Assembly: GCA_029861955.1 (NCBI GenBank)
Contig: JAOTYK010000006.1
Span: 1-64,000 of the forward strand
Source: Acidobacteriota bacterium
GTDB taxonomy: Bacteria; Acidobacteriota; Polarisedimenticolia; Polarisedimenticolales; Polarisedimenticolaceae
DNA: 64,000 nucleotides
Direction: 5' to 3'
How positions within the stretch are numbered: the stretch's first letter is position 1; the number at the start of each line of letters is the position of its first letter. Below, in pieces: positions 36,385 through 47,176 of the stretch. The notes beneath the pieces are model-generated. The model was not told the DNA's origin and searched no databases. It was given only the letters and a program-made list of their open reading frames with translations. Both the position numbers and the translations under genes were made by a program.

Positions 36385-37574
36385 GTCGACGGTGGGCCGC
36401 CGTTGTCCTCAACGCGGTCATCGTGGCTGCATTCATCGGGCCAGGCACCGTAACGGCGGCCGCGTCCGCCGGCAGCAAGTTTGGTTCGACGCTGTTGTGG
36501 GCGATGACGTTCTCGGTGGTCGCTTGTTTTGTCCTGCAGGAGATGAGTGCCCGGATCACGATTCTCTCCGGGCGTGAACTTGGGACCTGTTTTCGTTCGG
36601 ACCTTGCGGTGGCCGACGGATTGCGCCGAGTTCTGGTCGTTCTTGTCCTGGCGGCTGTGGTCATCGGTTGCACCGCGTATCAGGCCGGTAACCTCCTGGG
36701 TGCCGTCGCCGGGATCGGCACTGTCTTTCCGCTGAACGCTTCGTGGATGACCGGCGTCGTCGTGGTGCTCGCCGGTCTTCTTCTTGCTCTCGGCTCGCCA
36801 CGACGAATCGCCGCAGGTCTCACCGCGCTCGTGGCGATCATGGGTCTCGCCTTCGTCGGCCTTGCGATCTCGGCCGACCCCGGGGTGGGCAAGCTGTTGA
36901 AGGATGGGTTGATTCCGACGGTGCCTCCGGGGTCGGAGACCCTCATCCTCGCGCTGCTGGGCACGACCGTCGTGCCCTACAACCTTTTTCTCGGATCCGG
37001 CGTCGCGCGCGGACGGGACCTGGCCGACACCCGATGGGGCATTGCCATCGCCGTCGGCCTGGGTGGAGTGATCTCGATGTCGGTCATGGTGGCGGCGTCA
37101 GGACTCGAGGGCCCGTTTTCCTTCTCCGTCCTGGGAGACCTGTTCGGAGATCGCTGGGGGGCCGCAGGACGGGGCCTGTTTGCCGCCGGCCTCATGGCCG
37201 CCGGTTTGACGTCTGCCGTGACGGCTCCGTGGGCTGCCGCGCTGACCGTACGAAGCCTCGTCGGCGATGCAGGTGCGAAGCGCTGGGCGTTCGCGGGGAC
37301 TCATTTCCGAGGGGTCTGGATGACGATCCTGGCGATCGGGGCCGGCGTCGCCCTGAGTGGGGTCCGGCCCGTACCCGTCATCGTCGCTGCGCAGGCCCTC
37401 AACGGAGCGATCCTGCCGATGGTGGCGATCCTCCTCCTGGTGCTGGGCAACGATCGGAAACTGCTGGGCCCCGAGGGGGTTAATTCCCGGGGTTTTAATG
37501 CGCTCACGGTCCTGGTGATCGGGCTCTGTCTGCTCCTGGGCTGGAACCAGTGGCACGCCCTCATGACCAGTTAA
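36381..37574 (+). CDS. Divergent NRAMP-family transporter
   Basis: A 397-residue protein with 11 or so membrane helices of the NRAMP fold. Helix 1 reads IGPGTVTA at residues 19-26 where canonical NRAMPs have DPGN, and helix 6 reads VVPYN (197-201) where they have VMPHN. The Asp, Asn and Met that coordinate Mn2+ or Fe2+ are thus all replaced (Gly, Thr, Val). The flanking SARITILSGRELG is well kept, so the assignment is firm while the substrate is open. It is translationally coupled to the SGNH gene. A short AT-rich stretch follows. Confidence 0.85.
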   Translation: MSRRWAAVVLNAVIVAAFIGPGTVTAAASAGSKFGSTLLWAMTFSVVACFVLQEMSARITILSGRELGTCFRSDLAVADGLRRVLVVLVLAAVVIGCTAYQAGNLLGAVAGIGTVFPLNASWMTGVVVVLAGLLLALGSPRRIAAGLTALVAIMGLAFVGLAISADPGVGKLLKDGLIPTVPPGSETLILALLGTTVVPYNLFLGSGVARGRDLADTRWGIAIAVGLGGVISMSVMVAASGLEGPFSFSVLGDLFGDRWGAAGRGLFAAGLMAAGLTSAVTAPWAAALTVRSLVGDAGAKRWAFAGTHFRGVWMTILAIGAGVALSGVRPVPVIVAAQALNGAILPMVAILLLVLGNDRKLLGPEGVNSRGFNALTVLVIGLCLLLGWNQWHALMTS

Positions 37575-37691
37575 ATTATTATAAGTACATTCTCAACTAA
37601 CCGCTCCCTCAAGCTGGTTTTCGCGCCTCCAGATCCATAAGTTTGACCGGGTGCCCGGTTGGTGTCTCCGATCGGTCGGCGAGGACCCTGG

Positions 37692-40600
37692 ATGGCAAGA
37701 GATCTACAAAGGACCCGGGCGCTCTGGGCGCTCTGGGCGGTCGGCGGTCTTCTGATCGTCTTCACGCCGTTGCTGGCTCAGCGCGCCAGCTTCCGAAATC
37801 TGACCGTCGAACACGGTCTGTCCCAATCGCAGGTCGAGACGGTCGTCCAGGACGGTCACGGATTCTTGTGGGCCGGGACCTACCACGGCGTCTCTCGCTT
37901 TGATGGACGGCAGTTCGAGAACTTCACCCGGAAAGACGGGCTGGCCGAAAACATCGTGACCGCCAGTACCGTTGACGCGAACGGCCAGGTCTGGTTTGGA
38001 CACCCCGGTGGCTCCGTGACCCGCTGGGATGGCTCCGCTTTCGTCGCTCACCCGAGAGCGACAGCGATGGACGACGACGAAGTCGCCGATCTCGTGGGAG
38101 ACCACGATGGCAACGTCTGGATCGCCACCGATGGTGGCGGACTGTGGCGAGGACGTTCTGAGCAGCGATCGATTGAACTGGTACCCGGCTCTCCGCGAAG
38201 GGTTCACGCCCTGACCCTCGGGCCCGGGACGGCTCCCACACGACTCTGGATGGGAACCGATGACGGTCTCTGGATCGCGGATGTCGGTTCGGCGTCCGAC
38301 GGACGTTTCCCTCCGCTCTATCGGGTTAACACGGCGTTACGACGTCTCCGCGGCAAGACCGTCCGAGCCATCTGGATCGATGAGCGTGGGAACGGCTGGA
38401 TTGCCACGAGCCGACATGGGGTCTGGTTCCTCCCGGGCCTGAGCCGTCACGAGCCCGGTGGCCGGCCACCGGCAGCGATGAACGTCGAGGGTCTCCCGGA
38501 GTCGCGAATCGAGGACATCCGCGGCGATGGACGGACGACGATCTGGGTGGCGACCGAATCGCAAGGCGTATGGGCGTTTGACGATCGACTCGACTCCGGT
38601 CGCCCCGTCAATCTGCGCTCGTTCTCCGTCAACGAGGGACTCAGCTACGACCACGTAAAAGAGATCACTGTCGACCGAGAGGGCAACGTCTGGTTTGCGC
38701 TGTTCGGTGGAGGGATCTCGAGTTACATGGGTGGACTGTTCGAGACCACGCGACACAGCGACAACCCGCTGGAGTTGGGTGTCTGGTCGATTCTGGAAGA
38801 CCCGGACAGCACTCTCTGGTTCGGCACCGACGGTGGGCTGATCCATTTCCGACCCGCCATCGCGGGAGAGCGATCGTCCGAATCCCAGGTCTACAACACG
38901 CACCATGGATTGTCCGAAGACTCCGTAAGGGCCATCGCGAGAGACCGCCACGGCAAACTGTGGCTGGCCACCAAGGGCGGTGGCCTCAATCGATTCGACC
39001 CGACGACAGGGCGTGTCGATCTGGTGGGTCCTGCACAGGGGTTCCCCACGTTGAACCTCCTATCGCTGATCCGGGCACGCGGCTCGTCGAGTCAAGACGA
39101 GTTCTGGGTCGGTTCGACGGAAGGGGTCGTTCGTGTCTTTCCCCATCCGGACGGCGATCTCCGTGAGGGAATTGGCGACGTCCAGCACTACCGATTGACG
39201 AATGACTCCGACGGCGCTGCGGTCTACACCGTCTTCGAGGACAGCGCCGGCACGATCTGGGTCGGTGCCACCGATCTCGGTCTTGCGAAGTTCATTCCCG
39301 GCGAGACTCCTCGCGCGCGAGGTCGATTCGAAATCTATGGCGAGGAGTTCGGGATCCATCATCTGGGACTCAACTCGATCGCAGAGGATCACGATGGGTT
39401 CATCTGGGTCTCCGCCGACGATGGCGGCCTCTACCGATTTGACGGAGAACGATTCGAAGATATCGCGACCGGTTCAATCCTTCAGGAAGAGAATGTCTAT
39501 TTGGTCGCGTGTGATGCGACCAACACGATCCTGGCGGGTACCAACTATGGCCTTTACAAGTACAACCGCCTGACCGAAAGTTTCGTCTACTTCGGCCGGG
39601 AAGAAGGGTTCTGGGGCATCGAGGCGAACGTGAACGCGGTGACCCACGCAGCCAACGGCGACGTCCTGTTCGGCACGATCAACGGCGCCACCCGATACTC
39701 TCCGGGAGCCTATCGTCGCAACCTCGTACCGCCGCTGACCCACATCGCCGGCATGCAGATCTTTCTAGAGCCGATCGCGGTGATGAACGATCTTGAGCTC
39801 GGCTATCGCGATAACCACGTAACGTTTGATTTCGTCGGTATTTCGATGACAGCACCGGATCGGGTCCGTTACCGGTACAAGCTGGAGGGACTCGACAACG
39901 ACTGGCTAGCGACCACCGACGCAAGTTCCGCGACCTACAGCAATCTTCCTCCCGGCGACTATGCATTCAAGGTGTTGGCCGCCAACAGTGAGGGAGTGTG
40001 GAGCGAGGAGCCGGTGTCGCAGGCTTTCACCATCAAGGCACCGTTCTGGATGACCGCCTGGTTCTACGCCCTGGCGTCCATCGGGGTGTTCGGCGTGGCG
40101 AGCTCCCTCTATCGCTGGAGGACCCGTCGTTTCGTCGAGACGAATCGTTCGTTGGAGAGAATGGTCGGCACTCGCACCCGTGAACTGTCGACGCAGAGCG
40201 AGAAGCTTCAGAGCTCCAACGCCGCGCTCGAGGAGGCACTTGAGCAAGCGCAACAGGCCGCGACGGCGAAGGGCCAGTTCCTCGCCAACATGTCGCACGA
40301 GATCCGAACTCCGATGAACGGCGTCGTCGGCATGACAGGACTTCTTCTGGATACGGACCTGGGTGCCGAACAACGGGAATACGCCGAGACCGTAAGGAAG
40401 TCGGCAGACGGTCTGCTCGCGATCATCAACGACGTTCTCGATTACTCGAAGATCGAGGCCGGACGAATTGACCTCGAGCCGATCCCGTTCGATCTTCGCG
40501 TCTCCCTGGAGGAGGTCACCGATCTCCTCGCCCCGCACGCGGCAGAAAAAGGGATCGAACTGATCGTCGAGTATGTCCAGGATGCTCCCCGACGGTTCGT

Positions 40601-41888
40601 CGCCGATGCCGGACGGATACGCCAGATCATCACAAATCTTGTCGGAAACGCACTCAAGTTCACGATGCAAGGGCATGTACTGATCCGCGTCGAGGAACGT
40701 CAACGGCAGAGCGAAACCAGCCAGTTGCGCGTGTCGGTTCGGGATACCGGAATCGGTATTCCGACCCAGAAGCTGAAGTCCGTTTTCGAGAAGTTCACCC
40801 AGGTCGATGCGTCATCCACGCGTCGTTTCGGGGGGACCGGTTTGGGGCTCTCGATCTCCCAGCAACTCGTCGAATTGATGGGTGGCGAGATTGGCATCGA
40901 GAGCACGGAAGGCGAAGGGTCCACGTTCTGGTTTGAGGTTCCTCTCGAGATCGATCACACGCCCGTCAAGATGTGTCTGCCGCTGGCGGACCTGAGGGGG
41001 CGGAGAGTTCTAATCGTTGATGACAACGACGTCAATCGGCGGATGTTGCACGAACGACTCTCCGACTGGGGGGTACTCGACGTTGACGTCGCCAACGCCG
41101 ATGACGCGATGACCGAGTTGCTCGACGCCAAATTCCGGGACGAGCCGTTCGATATCGCCGTGATCGATTACCAGATGCCCGAGGAAGATGGAGAGTCTCT
41201 GGGGCGTCGTATCAAGAGCGACTTACGTCTCAGGGACGTCGCGCTAGTGATGCTGACCTCCGTCGGTCGACAGGGGGACGCCAGCCGCCTAACGGAAGCC
41301 GGCTTCGTGGGCTATCTGCTGAAGCCCGTAATGTATGACCAACTGCGGGACTTGCTGGGGATCATCTGGGGCGCACAGTGCGCCGGATCGAAATTGGATC
41401 TTGTAACCCGACATACCCTTGCCGAGATGCTCGCCCGTCAGGACTCTCTATCGGACGAGAAGACGGTCACGAATCCGAAAGCGGATCCGGAGAGCGCAGG
41501 GCCACGCGTGCGCGCCCTCGTCGCCGAGGACAACCGCATCAATCAGCGTCTTGCCAAGCTGATTCTTGAGAAACTCGGATGCGACGTCGATGTGGTCGCG
41601 GACGGTCTCGCCGCCGTCGAACGCTCTCGACGGTGCAACTATGACGTCGTGTTCATGGACTGCCAGATGCCGGAGCTGGACGGATACGAGGCGACCGCAC
41701 GTATTCGCGCGCGGGAGGATGAATCCAACGGCAGTCGCCACCTACCGATCATCGCGATGACCGCCAACGCGATGATGGGGGATCGTGAACACTGCATCGC
41801 ACAGGGTATGGACGACTACGTCTCGAAACCCATCAAGCCCGACGCTTTCCGTCAAATCATAGAGCGCTGGGCAACACGCGACGAATAA
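37692..41888 (+). CDS. Hybrid two-component sensor kinase with beta-propeller sensor and two receivers
   Basis: A 1398-residue one-protein signalling system. After a signal-anchor (about 10-30), Reg_prop repeats form a two-propeller periplasmic sensor ([20 protein letters not shown]; many WxGT-type blades), followed by a Y_Y_Y domain ([12 protein letters not shown]). One membrane helix (about 790-810) leads to a coiled coil, HisKA with H869 ([12 protein letters not shown]), HATPase ([27 protein letters not shown]), and two receivers with D1159 and D1323. There is no AraC DNA-binding domain, unlike the Bacteroides versions. GAGG is 7 nt before the ATG. A TonB-dependent receptor gene follows directly. 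Confidence 0.93.
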   Translation: MARDLQRTRALWALWAVGGLLIVFTPLLAQRASFRNLTVEHGLSQSQVETVVQDGHGFLWAGTYHGVSRFDGRQFENFTRKDGLAENIVTASTVDANGQVWFGHPGGSVTRWDGSAFVAHPRATAMDDDEVADLVGDHDGNVWIATDGGGLWRGRSEQRSIELVPGSPRRVHALTLGPGTAPTRLWMGTDDGLWIADVGSASDGRFPPLYRVNTALRRLRGKTVRAIWIDERGNGWIATSRHGVWFLPGLSRHEPGGRPPAAMNVEGLPESRIEDIRGDGRTTIWVATESQGVWAFDDRLDSGRPVNLRSFSVNEGLSYDHVKEITVDREGNVWFALFGGGISSYMGGLFETTRHSDNPLELGVWSILEDPDSTLWFGTDGGLIHFRPAIAGERSSESQVYNTHHGLSEDSVRAIARDRHGKLWLATKGGGLNRFDPTTGRVDLVGPAQGFPTLNLLSLIRARGSSSQDEFWVGSTEGVVRVFPHPDGDLREGIGDVQHYRLTNDSDGAAVYTVFEDSAGTIWVGATDLGLAKFIPGETPRARGRFEIYGEEFGIHHLGLNSIAEDHDGFIWVSADDGGLYRFDGERFEDIATGSILQEENVYLVACDATNTILAGTNYGLYKYNRLTESFVYFGREEGFWGIEANVNAVTHAANGDVLFGTINGATRYSPGAYRRNLVPPLTHIAGMQIFLEPIAVMNDLELGYRDNHVTFDFVGISMTAPDRVRYRYKLEGLDNDWLATTDASSATYSNLPPGDYAFKVLAANSEGVWSEEPVSQAFTIKAPFWMTAWFYALASIGVFGVASSLYRWRTRRFVETNRSLERMVGTRTRELSTQSEKLQSSNAALEEALEQAQQAATAKGQFLANMSHEIRTPMNGVVGMTGLLLDTDLGAEQREYAETVRKSADGLLAIINDVLDYSKIEAGRIDLEPIPFDLRVSLEEVTDLLAPHAAEKGIELIVEYVQDAPRRFVADAGRIRQIITNLVGNALKFTMQGHVLIRVEERQRQSETSQLRVSVRDTGIGIPTQKLKSVFEKFTQVDASSTRRFGGTGLGLSISQQLVELMGGEIGIESTEGEGSTFWFEVPLEIDHTPVKMCLPLADLRGRRVLIVDDNDVNRRMLHERLSDWGVLDVDVANADDAMTELLDAKFRDEPFDIAVIDYQMPEEDGESLGRRIKSDLRLRDVALVMLTSVGRQGDASRLTEAGFVGYLLKPVMYDQLRDLLGIIWGAQCAGSKLDLVTRHTLAEMLARQDSLSDEKTVTNPKADPESAGPRVRALVAEDNRINQRLAKLILEKLGCDVDVVADGLAAVERSRRCNYDVVFMDCQMPELDGYEATARIRAREDESNGSRHLPIIAMTANAMMGDREHCIAQGMDDYVSKPIKPDAFRQIIERWATRDE

Positions 41889-41956
41889 CCGGTCTCCTTA
41901 AGTTATACTTCGGCGTCGTCCACCACTCAGGTGACGAAGCTGATGAGGAGATCGCC

Positions 41957-44428
41957 ATGGCCACCCGTCGTGTACTGGGCTTCCTGATTCTTATCGTGTT
42001 GTTCGGGACGCTTGTCGTCGCGCAGTCCACTGGACGAATTGGCGGGCAAGTGGTTCGCGAAGACGGGTCCGGCGTGGGTGGCGTGGTGGTGGTGATCGCG
42101 CAGACCTCCGCGGCAACGTTGACCGACAACAACGGGAACTTCAGCTTCTCCGGTGTTCCGGCCGGCACCTACGCCGTGACGTTTACGTTCGGCGATCAGA
42201 GCACCGGCGCAGAGGACGTCGTCGTGAAAGCCGGCGAGGAGACTCAGATCCGGCAGACGGTCGACTGGTCTATCTCCTACGCCGAGTCGCTGACGGTCTA
42301 CTCCGCATCCCGACGGCAGGAACGCATCGTCGAGGCGCCGGCTTCGATCTCGGTCATCAGTGAGCAGGAGATCGAACGCGAGGCGTCCCATGGCCAGGTG
42401 CCCAAGCTGCTGGAATTCACTCCCGGCGCCGAGGTTACCCAGAGCGGGATCTACGATTACAACTTCAACACTCGCGGCTTCAACAGTTCGCTGAATCGGC
42501 GAGTCGCAACCCTCATCGACGGTCGCAACGCCTCGGTACCGTTCCTGGGTGCTCAAGAGTGGGCTGCCGTGTCGTTTCCGCTCGACGATCTGGCGAGCCT
42601 GGAGTTCGTCCGTGGGCCCAGTGCTGCGTTGTACGGCGCCAACGCCTCGAGCGGCGTTTTGAATCTGTCGACGAAGTCGCCCCGCCACAGTCAGGGCGGA
42701 ACCGTGCGTATCTCCGGTGGCGAACTGTCGACGACCAACGTCGACTTTCGTTTCGCGAACGAAGCGGGGGCCGGTTGGTATTACAAGGTGGCCGGCGGAA
42801 TCCGAAACAGCGGAGACTTCACCGTTTCGCGTAACGGCGCGGCCGAGTATTCCGTTCCATGCACGATGAGCGGCCAGACCAACTGTCTGCCACAGGAGCC
42901 TCTGCCCCTGTTGTTGTCGGACGACGACGAGATCAGTTTCGGTGGTGTTCGATTCGACAAGTACTTCAACGACGAGAGTGTCCTCACGTTCGAGGGCGGG
43001 ACGGCAGATGTCCAGGGACCCGTTTTTCAATCGGGCATCGGTCGTATCCAGCTAATCGATGTCAAGCGGCCGTGGGCCCGGTTCAACTACAACCGCGAGC
43101 ACTTGAATATAACGGCGAGCTACACGGCTCGAGAGGCCGATAAGCAGTTAGCGCTCGCCAGCGCGCAAAACGTGGCGCTTGACACGGAACGCATTCAATT
43201 CGAGGTTCAAACCAACTGGGAATTCGGCGACGACCGTTTCCGGGTCGTCGCGGGTGCATCGCATACGGATGAGGACATCGACAGTCTGGATCCCGCAACC
43301 GGCAGGCAGACTCTGATGTTTGCGCCGGTGAGCGCAGACGCCCAGGCGGTTTACGCTCAGGTCGACATTCGCGCCAACGAGAAGGTCAAGGTGGTTCTCG
43401 CGGCTCGGTGGGACGACAGCACGTTGCACGATTCCCAGGTTTCGCCCAAGGCCGCTCTGGTCTTCAGCCCCTCCCGGGATCACACACTCCGCTTCACCTA
43501 TAACGAGGCCTTCCAGGTCGCCAACTACTCAGAGTTCTTCCTGCAGGCGTCGGTGGCGTTACCTGTCGATTTGTCCGCAGTCGAGCCGATCTGCACGGCC
43601 AACCCCGACAGCATGGGAATGCCCACCACGCCGGTCGACTGCGGCTTCGGTAACGGGATGACACCGGTCTACGCTCTGGGCAACGACGATCTCGAGTTGG
43701 AAGAGATCAAGACAATCGAATTCGGTTACAGCGGCATCCTTGGTGAGAACAGCTACTTCACCGTCGATTACTACAGCAGCAACAACGAAAACTTCATTAC
43801 CGACCTGGTTTCGCAGATCGGTCCCGGCGGCCGGGTCAATCCCGACTTCGGCCCCTATCAGGCGCCTGCCGGCCTGACACCGACGGCGGAGGCCACGTTG
43901 CTCGGGACGCTGGCAGCCGCCGCAATGATGAATCCAAGCCTTGGTCTCCTGACCAATAACTTTGATGGAGCACCGATCCTGGGAGCGCTCACTTACACGA
44001 ACTTTGGCGAGGTCGACACCCAGGGACTCGATATCGGTCTGAATCACTATTTCAACGGCAATTGGTCGTTGAATGCCGCGTATTCGTACTTCGACTTCGA
44101 TATCAAGACCGCCGGAGCTAGTCCCGATCAACTGTCGCCAAATTCTCCAGAGCACAAGTTTGTCCTGGGAGTCGGCTATGTGGACTCCAGACATTCCGCC
44201 GATCTAAGCGCTCGCTGGGTGGACGACTTCTTCTGGGTGGTCGGGCCGTTCCAGGGCTCTGTCGAGAGCTACACGACCGTCGATTTCAACTGGAACTTCA
44301 AGATCAACGATACGATCTCGGTGGGTGCCAACGTCGCCAACCTCCTGGACGAGGAGCACTGGCAGTCCTTCGGTGGCGACTTGCTGGCGCGACGGGGCCT
44401 GGTTAACGTCGCCTTCCACTGGGACTAG
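41957..44428 (+). CDS. TonB-dependent outer-membrane receptor
   Basis: An 823-residue receptor. The signal peptide ends near VVAQS; a CarboxypepD_reg-like domain (IGGQVVREDGSGVGGVVVVI) spans about 25-100. The plug (RIVEAPASISVISEQEIE; FVRGPSAALYGANASSGVLN) precedes a 22-strand barrel. It ends in VNVAFHWD. The substrate is unknown. GAGGAG lies 5 nt before the ATG. A TATACT box at 41904-41909 may be a -10 element, without a good -35. The upstream hybrid kinase is a plausible regulator by analogy with SusC-type loci, but no SusD homologue is present. Confidence 0.92.
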   Translation: MATRRVLGFLILIVLFGTLVVAQSTGRIGGQVVREDGSGVGGVVVVIAQTSAATLTDNNGNFSFSGVPAGTYAVTFTFGDQSTGAEDVVVKAGEETQIRQTVDWSISYAESLTVYSASRRQERIVEAPASISVISEQEIEREASHGQVPKLLEFTPGAEVTQSGIYDYNFNTRGFNSSLNRRVATLIDGRNASVPFLGAQEWAAVSFPLDDLASLEFVRGPSAALYGANASSGVLNLSTKSPRHSQGGTVRISGGELSTTNVDFRFANEAGAGWYYKVAGGIRNSGDFTVSRNGAAEYSVPCTMSGQTNCLPQEPLPLLLSDDDEISFGGVRFDKYFNDESVLTFEGGTADVQGPVFQSGIGRIQLIDVKRPWARFNYNREHLNITASYTAREADKQLALASAQNVALDTERIQFEVQTNWEFGDDRFRVVAGASHTDEDIDSLDPATGRQTLMFAPVSADAQAVYAQVDIRANEKVKVVLAARWDDSTLHDSQVSPKAALVFSPSRDHTLRFTYNEAFQVANYSEFFLQASVALPVDLSAVEPICTANPDSMGMPTTPVDCGFGNGMTPVYALGNDDLELEEIKTIEFGYSGILGENSYFTVDYYSSNNENFITDLVSQIGPGGRVNPDFGPYQAPAGLTPTAEATLLGTLAAAAMMNPSLGLLTNNFDGAPILGALTYTNFGEVDTQGLDIGLNHYFNGNWSLNAAYSYFDFDIKTAGASPDQLSPNSPEHKFVLGVGYVDSRHSADLSARWVDDFFWVVGPFQGSVESYTTVDFNWNFKINDTISVGANVANLLDEEHWQSFGGDLLARRGLVNVAFHWD

Positions 44429-44451
44429 CCCGGAACGGCTACACTGGCCGC

Positions 44452-45462
44452 ATGAAACCGACGATCAGAATCGTTCATACCGGCGGGACGCTAGGTATGC
44501 GGCCCCGCGAACCCGACCGTGCGCTCGCGCCAGACGAATTCGGTACGACCGTCCTCGAGCACGTGCCGGAGCTATCGCGGATTGCGGAGATCGAGGCTCA
44601 GGTCGTCTACAACATCGACTCCTGCGATCTGACCCCCACACACTGGATGGAGCTGGCGCGTACGATCCACCGCTGCGCCGACCGTTGCCGCGGGGTGGTC
44701 ATCACGCACGGGACGGATGCGATGGCTTACACGGCGGCCGCGCTGTCCTTCGTCCTACGGGGGCTGCCGTTCCCGGTGGTCCTGACCGGGTCACAGCGCC
44801 CCCTCGCGGACATAAAGACCGATGGGCGGGCCAACCTCATCGGCGCCGTCGATCTGGCGACCCGGGCCATCCCCGAGGTCGGGATCTATTTCGGCGGACT
44901 CCTTCTTCGAGGCAATCGAGCGACGAAGACAAGCTCGTTCGCGTTCGGCGCGTTCTCGTCGCCGAACGCACTCCCGCTCGTCGAGGTGGGCGCGGAGGTC
45001 CGCCAAATTCAGCCGACCTGGCCCGTGACGGGGGAGTTTCGTGTTGAGGGGTCGTTCGACCCGCGAGTCGTCGTACTACGTCTTGTGCCCGGTCAGTCGA
45101 TCAAGGCCGCTCGATCCGTAATCGACGCAGAGACCCGCGGCGTCCTGCTCGTCGGCTTCGGAACCGGGAACATCGCCCTGGCGAAGAGCGACCTACAGGA
45201 TCTTATCCGCGAGTTGACGTCCGCAGGTGTGGTGGTCGCGATCGGCTCCCAGGCCGCGCACGGCCGTGTGGACCTGGGTCGTTATTCGGGAGGTCGTGCG
45301 GCTGCAGAGGCCGGGGCGGTCGGGATCGCAGACATGACCCTCGACGCGGCCGTTGTGAAGCTGATGTACCTGCTCGGAACCCACCAAGAGCCCGCGGCGG
45401 TGCGGCAGTGGCTTGACCGACCGATCTCCGGGGAAGTAACTCCCGCTACAGAGCAAACTTGA
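44452..45462 (+). CDS. L-asparaginase, type I-like
   Basis: A 336-residue enzyme converting asparagine to aspartate and ammonia. The two Thr active-site motifs are present: HTGGTLGM near the N-terminus and ITHGTDAMAYTA around residue 85. There is no signal peptide, so it is cytoplasmic as in type I enzymes. The GSQRPLADIKTDGRANL segment is typical. It starts 21 bp after the receptor gene, with no clear ribosome-binding site. Its last 17 bp overlap the end of the convergent receiver-TonB gene. Confidence 0.9.
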   Translation: MKPTIRIVHTGGTLGMRPREPDRALAPDEFGTTVLEHVPELSRIAEIEAQVVYNIDSCDLTPTHWMELARTIHRCADRCRGVVITHGTDAMAYTAAALSFVLRGLPFPVVLTGSQRPLADIKTDGRANLIGAVDLATRAIPEVGIYFGGLLLRGNRATKTSSFAFGAFSSPNALPLVEVGAEVRQIQPTWPVTGEFRVEGSFDPRVVVLRLVPGQSIKAARSVIDAETRGVLLVGFGTGNIALAKSDLQDLIRELTSAGVVVAIGSQAAHGRVDLGRYSGGRAAAEAGAVGIADMTLDAAVVKLMYLLGTHQEPAAVRQWLDRPISGEVTPATEQT

Positions 45463-47026
45463 TGCGAACCTGGAGCCAGGTCTGAACTTCGACCCCGTTC
45501 TTGGTGGCCGGTTCGTATTTCCAACCCCGCACGGCATCGATGGCGGCCTTGTCCAGCATCGACCCCTTGGTGCCCGCGGGATTCAGGATGTCGCCGACGG
45601 TTCCGTCTTCCTTCACCAGCACTGTCAACGTGACCACGCCTTCCTGGCGCATCCGTCGCGCAAGCGGGGGATAGGTCGGGGAAACACGATGGACGAGCGT
45701 GGGCTTGACATCGACCAATCCCATCTCAACGAGCGCACCCCGAATCGTTCTTGGGGCCTCGGGCGTGAGTTCGATCGCCTCGAGTTCTGCGTCCAGAGCT
45801 TCCGCGGTCAGGTCCTGTAGCTGGGCGTTCGAAACGCTGGGATTCGCAATCGGTTCCGCGAGATATTTGGGAGTCTCGACCGCGACCGGTGTCTTCCGCA
45901 CGAATTTCCGGACCGGCGTCTTACGAGGAGCCGGCGTGACCTTCACGGGTGCAACGTCGACGGGTGCAACGTCCACGGGTGCCGGGTCGACGGGTGCCGG
46001 ATCCTGCTGGACCGGCTTCTCTACGATCGGTTCGGCGACCTTGTCCTCCGAAAGGGGTTCGGCCTTCGCGGCGAGCAGCGGTACCGGTTCCGCCTGGAAC
46101 GGTTCCCTTGACGGCGGTTCCGGTGTCGAGTTCGGCGAGAGGAAGACGTAGCCGCCGCCGGCGATCATTGCCAACACGACGACGATCCCGACCCACAGCC
46201 CGATCCGGTTGGGGGGCGAGGGGGGAGTCGGGGATGGTGTTGACTCGGATCGATCTCGGACGGCTTCCAGCTCGAGATCCTTGACGGCGTCCTCGAACGC
46301 GGTGGGGCTGGTCTCGGGGACGGGCGGTGCGACGGAACGCGCGGCGTCGGTGGGGATCAGTGCGTGCAGAGCCGAGTCGATTTCGCGCTCCGCGTCTTTG
46401 CTCACCGCCGGCGCTGGCGGGGGAGTCACGGCGGGGGTGGCCGGTAGCTCGTGCGACTCCTGCGTCGCCTGCGGTGTGTCCTCGGCCTCGGGTTCGGCCT
46501 CGGCGTCAGTCTCGTCGCCGACGATTGAATCGATCATGTTGTCGAGCTGATTCATGATCTCGTCTTCGGAGAGATGATCCAGCGCCAACGACTTGTGGGT
46601 CTTCTTCTTCGGCGCGGCCTTTGTCACCTGTGACGCGGTCGTGCTGCCCGGGTCGGGAATCAGACGCCGACAGGTTTCGACGAGGGCGGCGGGGTCGACG
46701 GGCTTCTCGAAATACTCATCGGCACCGAATTCGGTCAGCGCCTTCGTCCGAAACTGGTCGCCGCGATAGGTCGCCGCAGTGACGATGACCGGAGTTCCTG
46801 CCCCCGAGGTTTCGGCCTTGATCGCCCGACAGACGTCGAACCCGCTCCGTTTGGGTACCATGGTCTCGACGATGACTAGATCTGGATGGAGTTCCCGAAA
46901 GGCGTCGAGCCCGGATTCGCCGTCCATGGCAATCTGGACGTTGAGACCGGAGTCCGAAAATGCCTCGAGGGTTCCCTCGATCGCAGACGGGTCGTTCTCG
47001 ATTAAAAGGATGGTCTGCTTCGTCAT
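45446..47026 (-). CDS. Receiver-TonB fusion protein
   Basis: A 526-residue protein with an unusual order. Residues 4-120 are a receiver domain in which the phosphoacceptor is Glu54 (LVIVETMVPKRSG) in place of Asp, while the acidic pair, Thr and Lys (FEKPVDP) remain. An acidic/Pro linker, one membrane helix (about 275-297), then a Pro/Val/Ala/Lys-rich periplasmic spacer follow. The C-terminal 85 residues are a TonB domain (YPPLARRMRQEGVVTLTVLV, DAVRGWKYEPA). It should energise TonB-dependent receptors. Glu may mimic constant phosphorylation. No ExbB or ExbD is adjacent. Start 47026; the longer frame adds 22 unlikely residues. Confidence 0.88.
   Translation of the reverse strand: MTKQTILLIENDPSAIEGTLEAFSDSGLNVQIAMDGESGLDAFRELHPDLVIVETMVPKRSGFDVCRAIKAETSGAGTPVIVTAATYRGDQFRTKALTEFGADEYFEKPVDPAALVETCRRLIPDPGSTTASQVTKAAPKKKTHKSLALDHLSEDEIMNQLDNMIDSIVGDETDAEAEPEAEDTPQATQESHELPATPAVTPPPAPAVSKDAEREIDSALHALIPTDAARSVAPPVPETSPTAFEDAVKDLELEAVRDRSESTPSPTPPSPPNRIGLWVGIVVVLAMIAGGGYVFLSPNSTPEPPSREPFQAEPVPLLAAKAEPLSEDKVAEPIVEKPVQQDPAPVDPAPVDVAPVDVAPVKVTPAPRKTPVRKFVRKTPVAVETPKYLAEPIANPSVSNAQLQDLTAEALDAELEAIELTPEAPRTIRGALVEMGLVDVKPTLVHRVSPTYPPLARRMRQEGVVTLTVLVKEDGTVGDILNPAGTKGSMLDKAAIDAVRGWKYEPATKNGVEVQTWLQVRIKFAL
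45945..46004. repeat. 15-bp tandem repeat in the TonB spacer
   Basis: About four imperfect copies of ACGGGTGCAACGTCG/C encode a repeated Pro-Val-Asp-x-Ala unit in the periplasmic spacer of the receiver-TonB protein. Copy number may vary between strains. Confidence 0.6.
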
Positions 47027-47176
47027 TTTGCACTGGCCCCATGCGAGATGGTGGCGACGGGCCTTGGGCTCCGCGACCTCCACACAGGGCAAAACATAGG
47101 TTCCGGCCCGGCAACCGGCAATCGGCGTGCCCCCGAAACCCGTTACGGTTCGGCGAAATCGCCGGAGGAGTAGAAA

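Noticed and set aside
37575-37691. AT-rich patch as an attachment site or foreign DNA remnant
   Set aside because: It is only about 30 bases of low GC, without direct repeats, integrase or tRNA. A promoter for the hybrid kinase is more likely.
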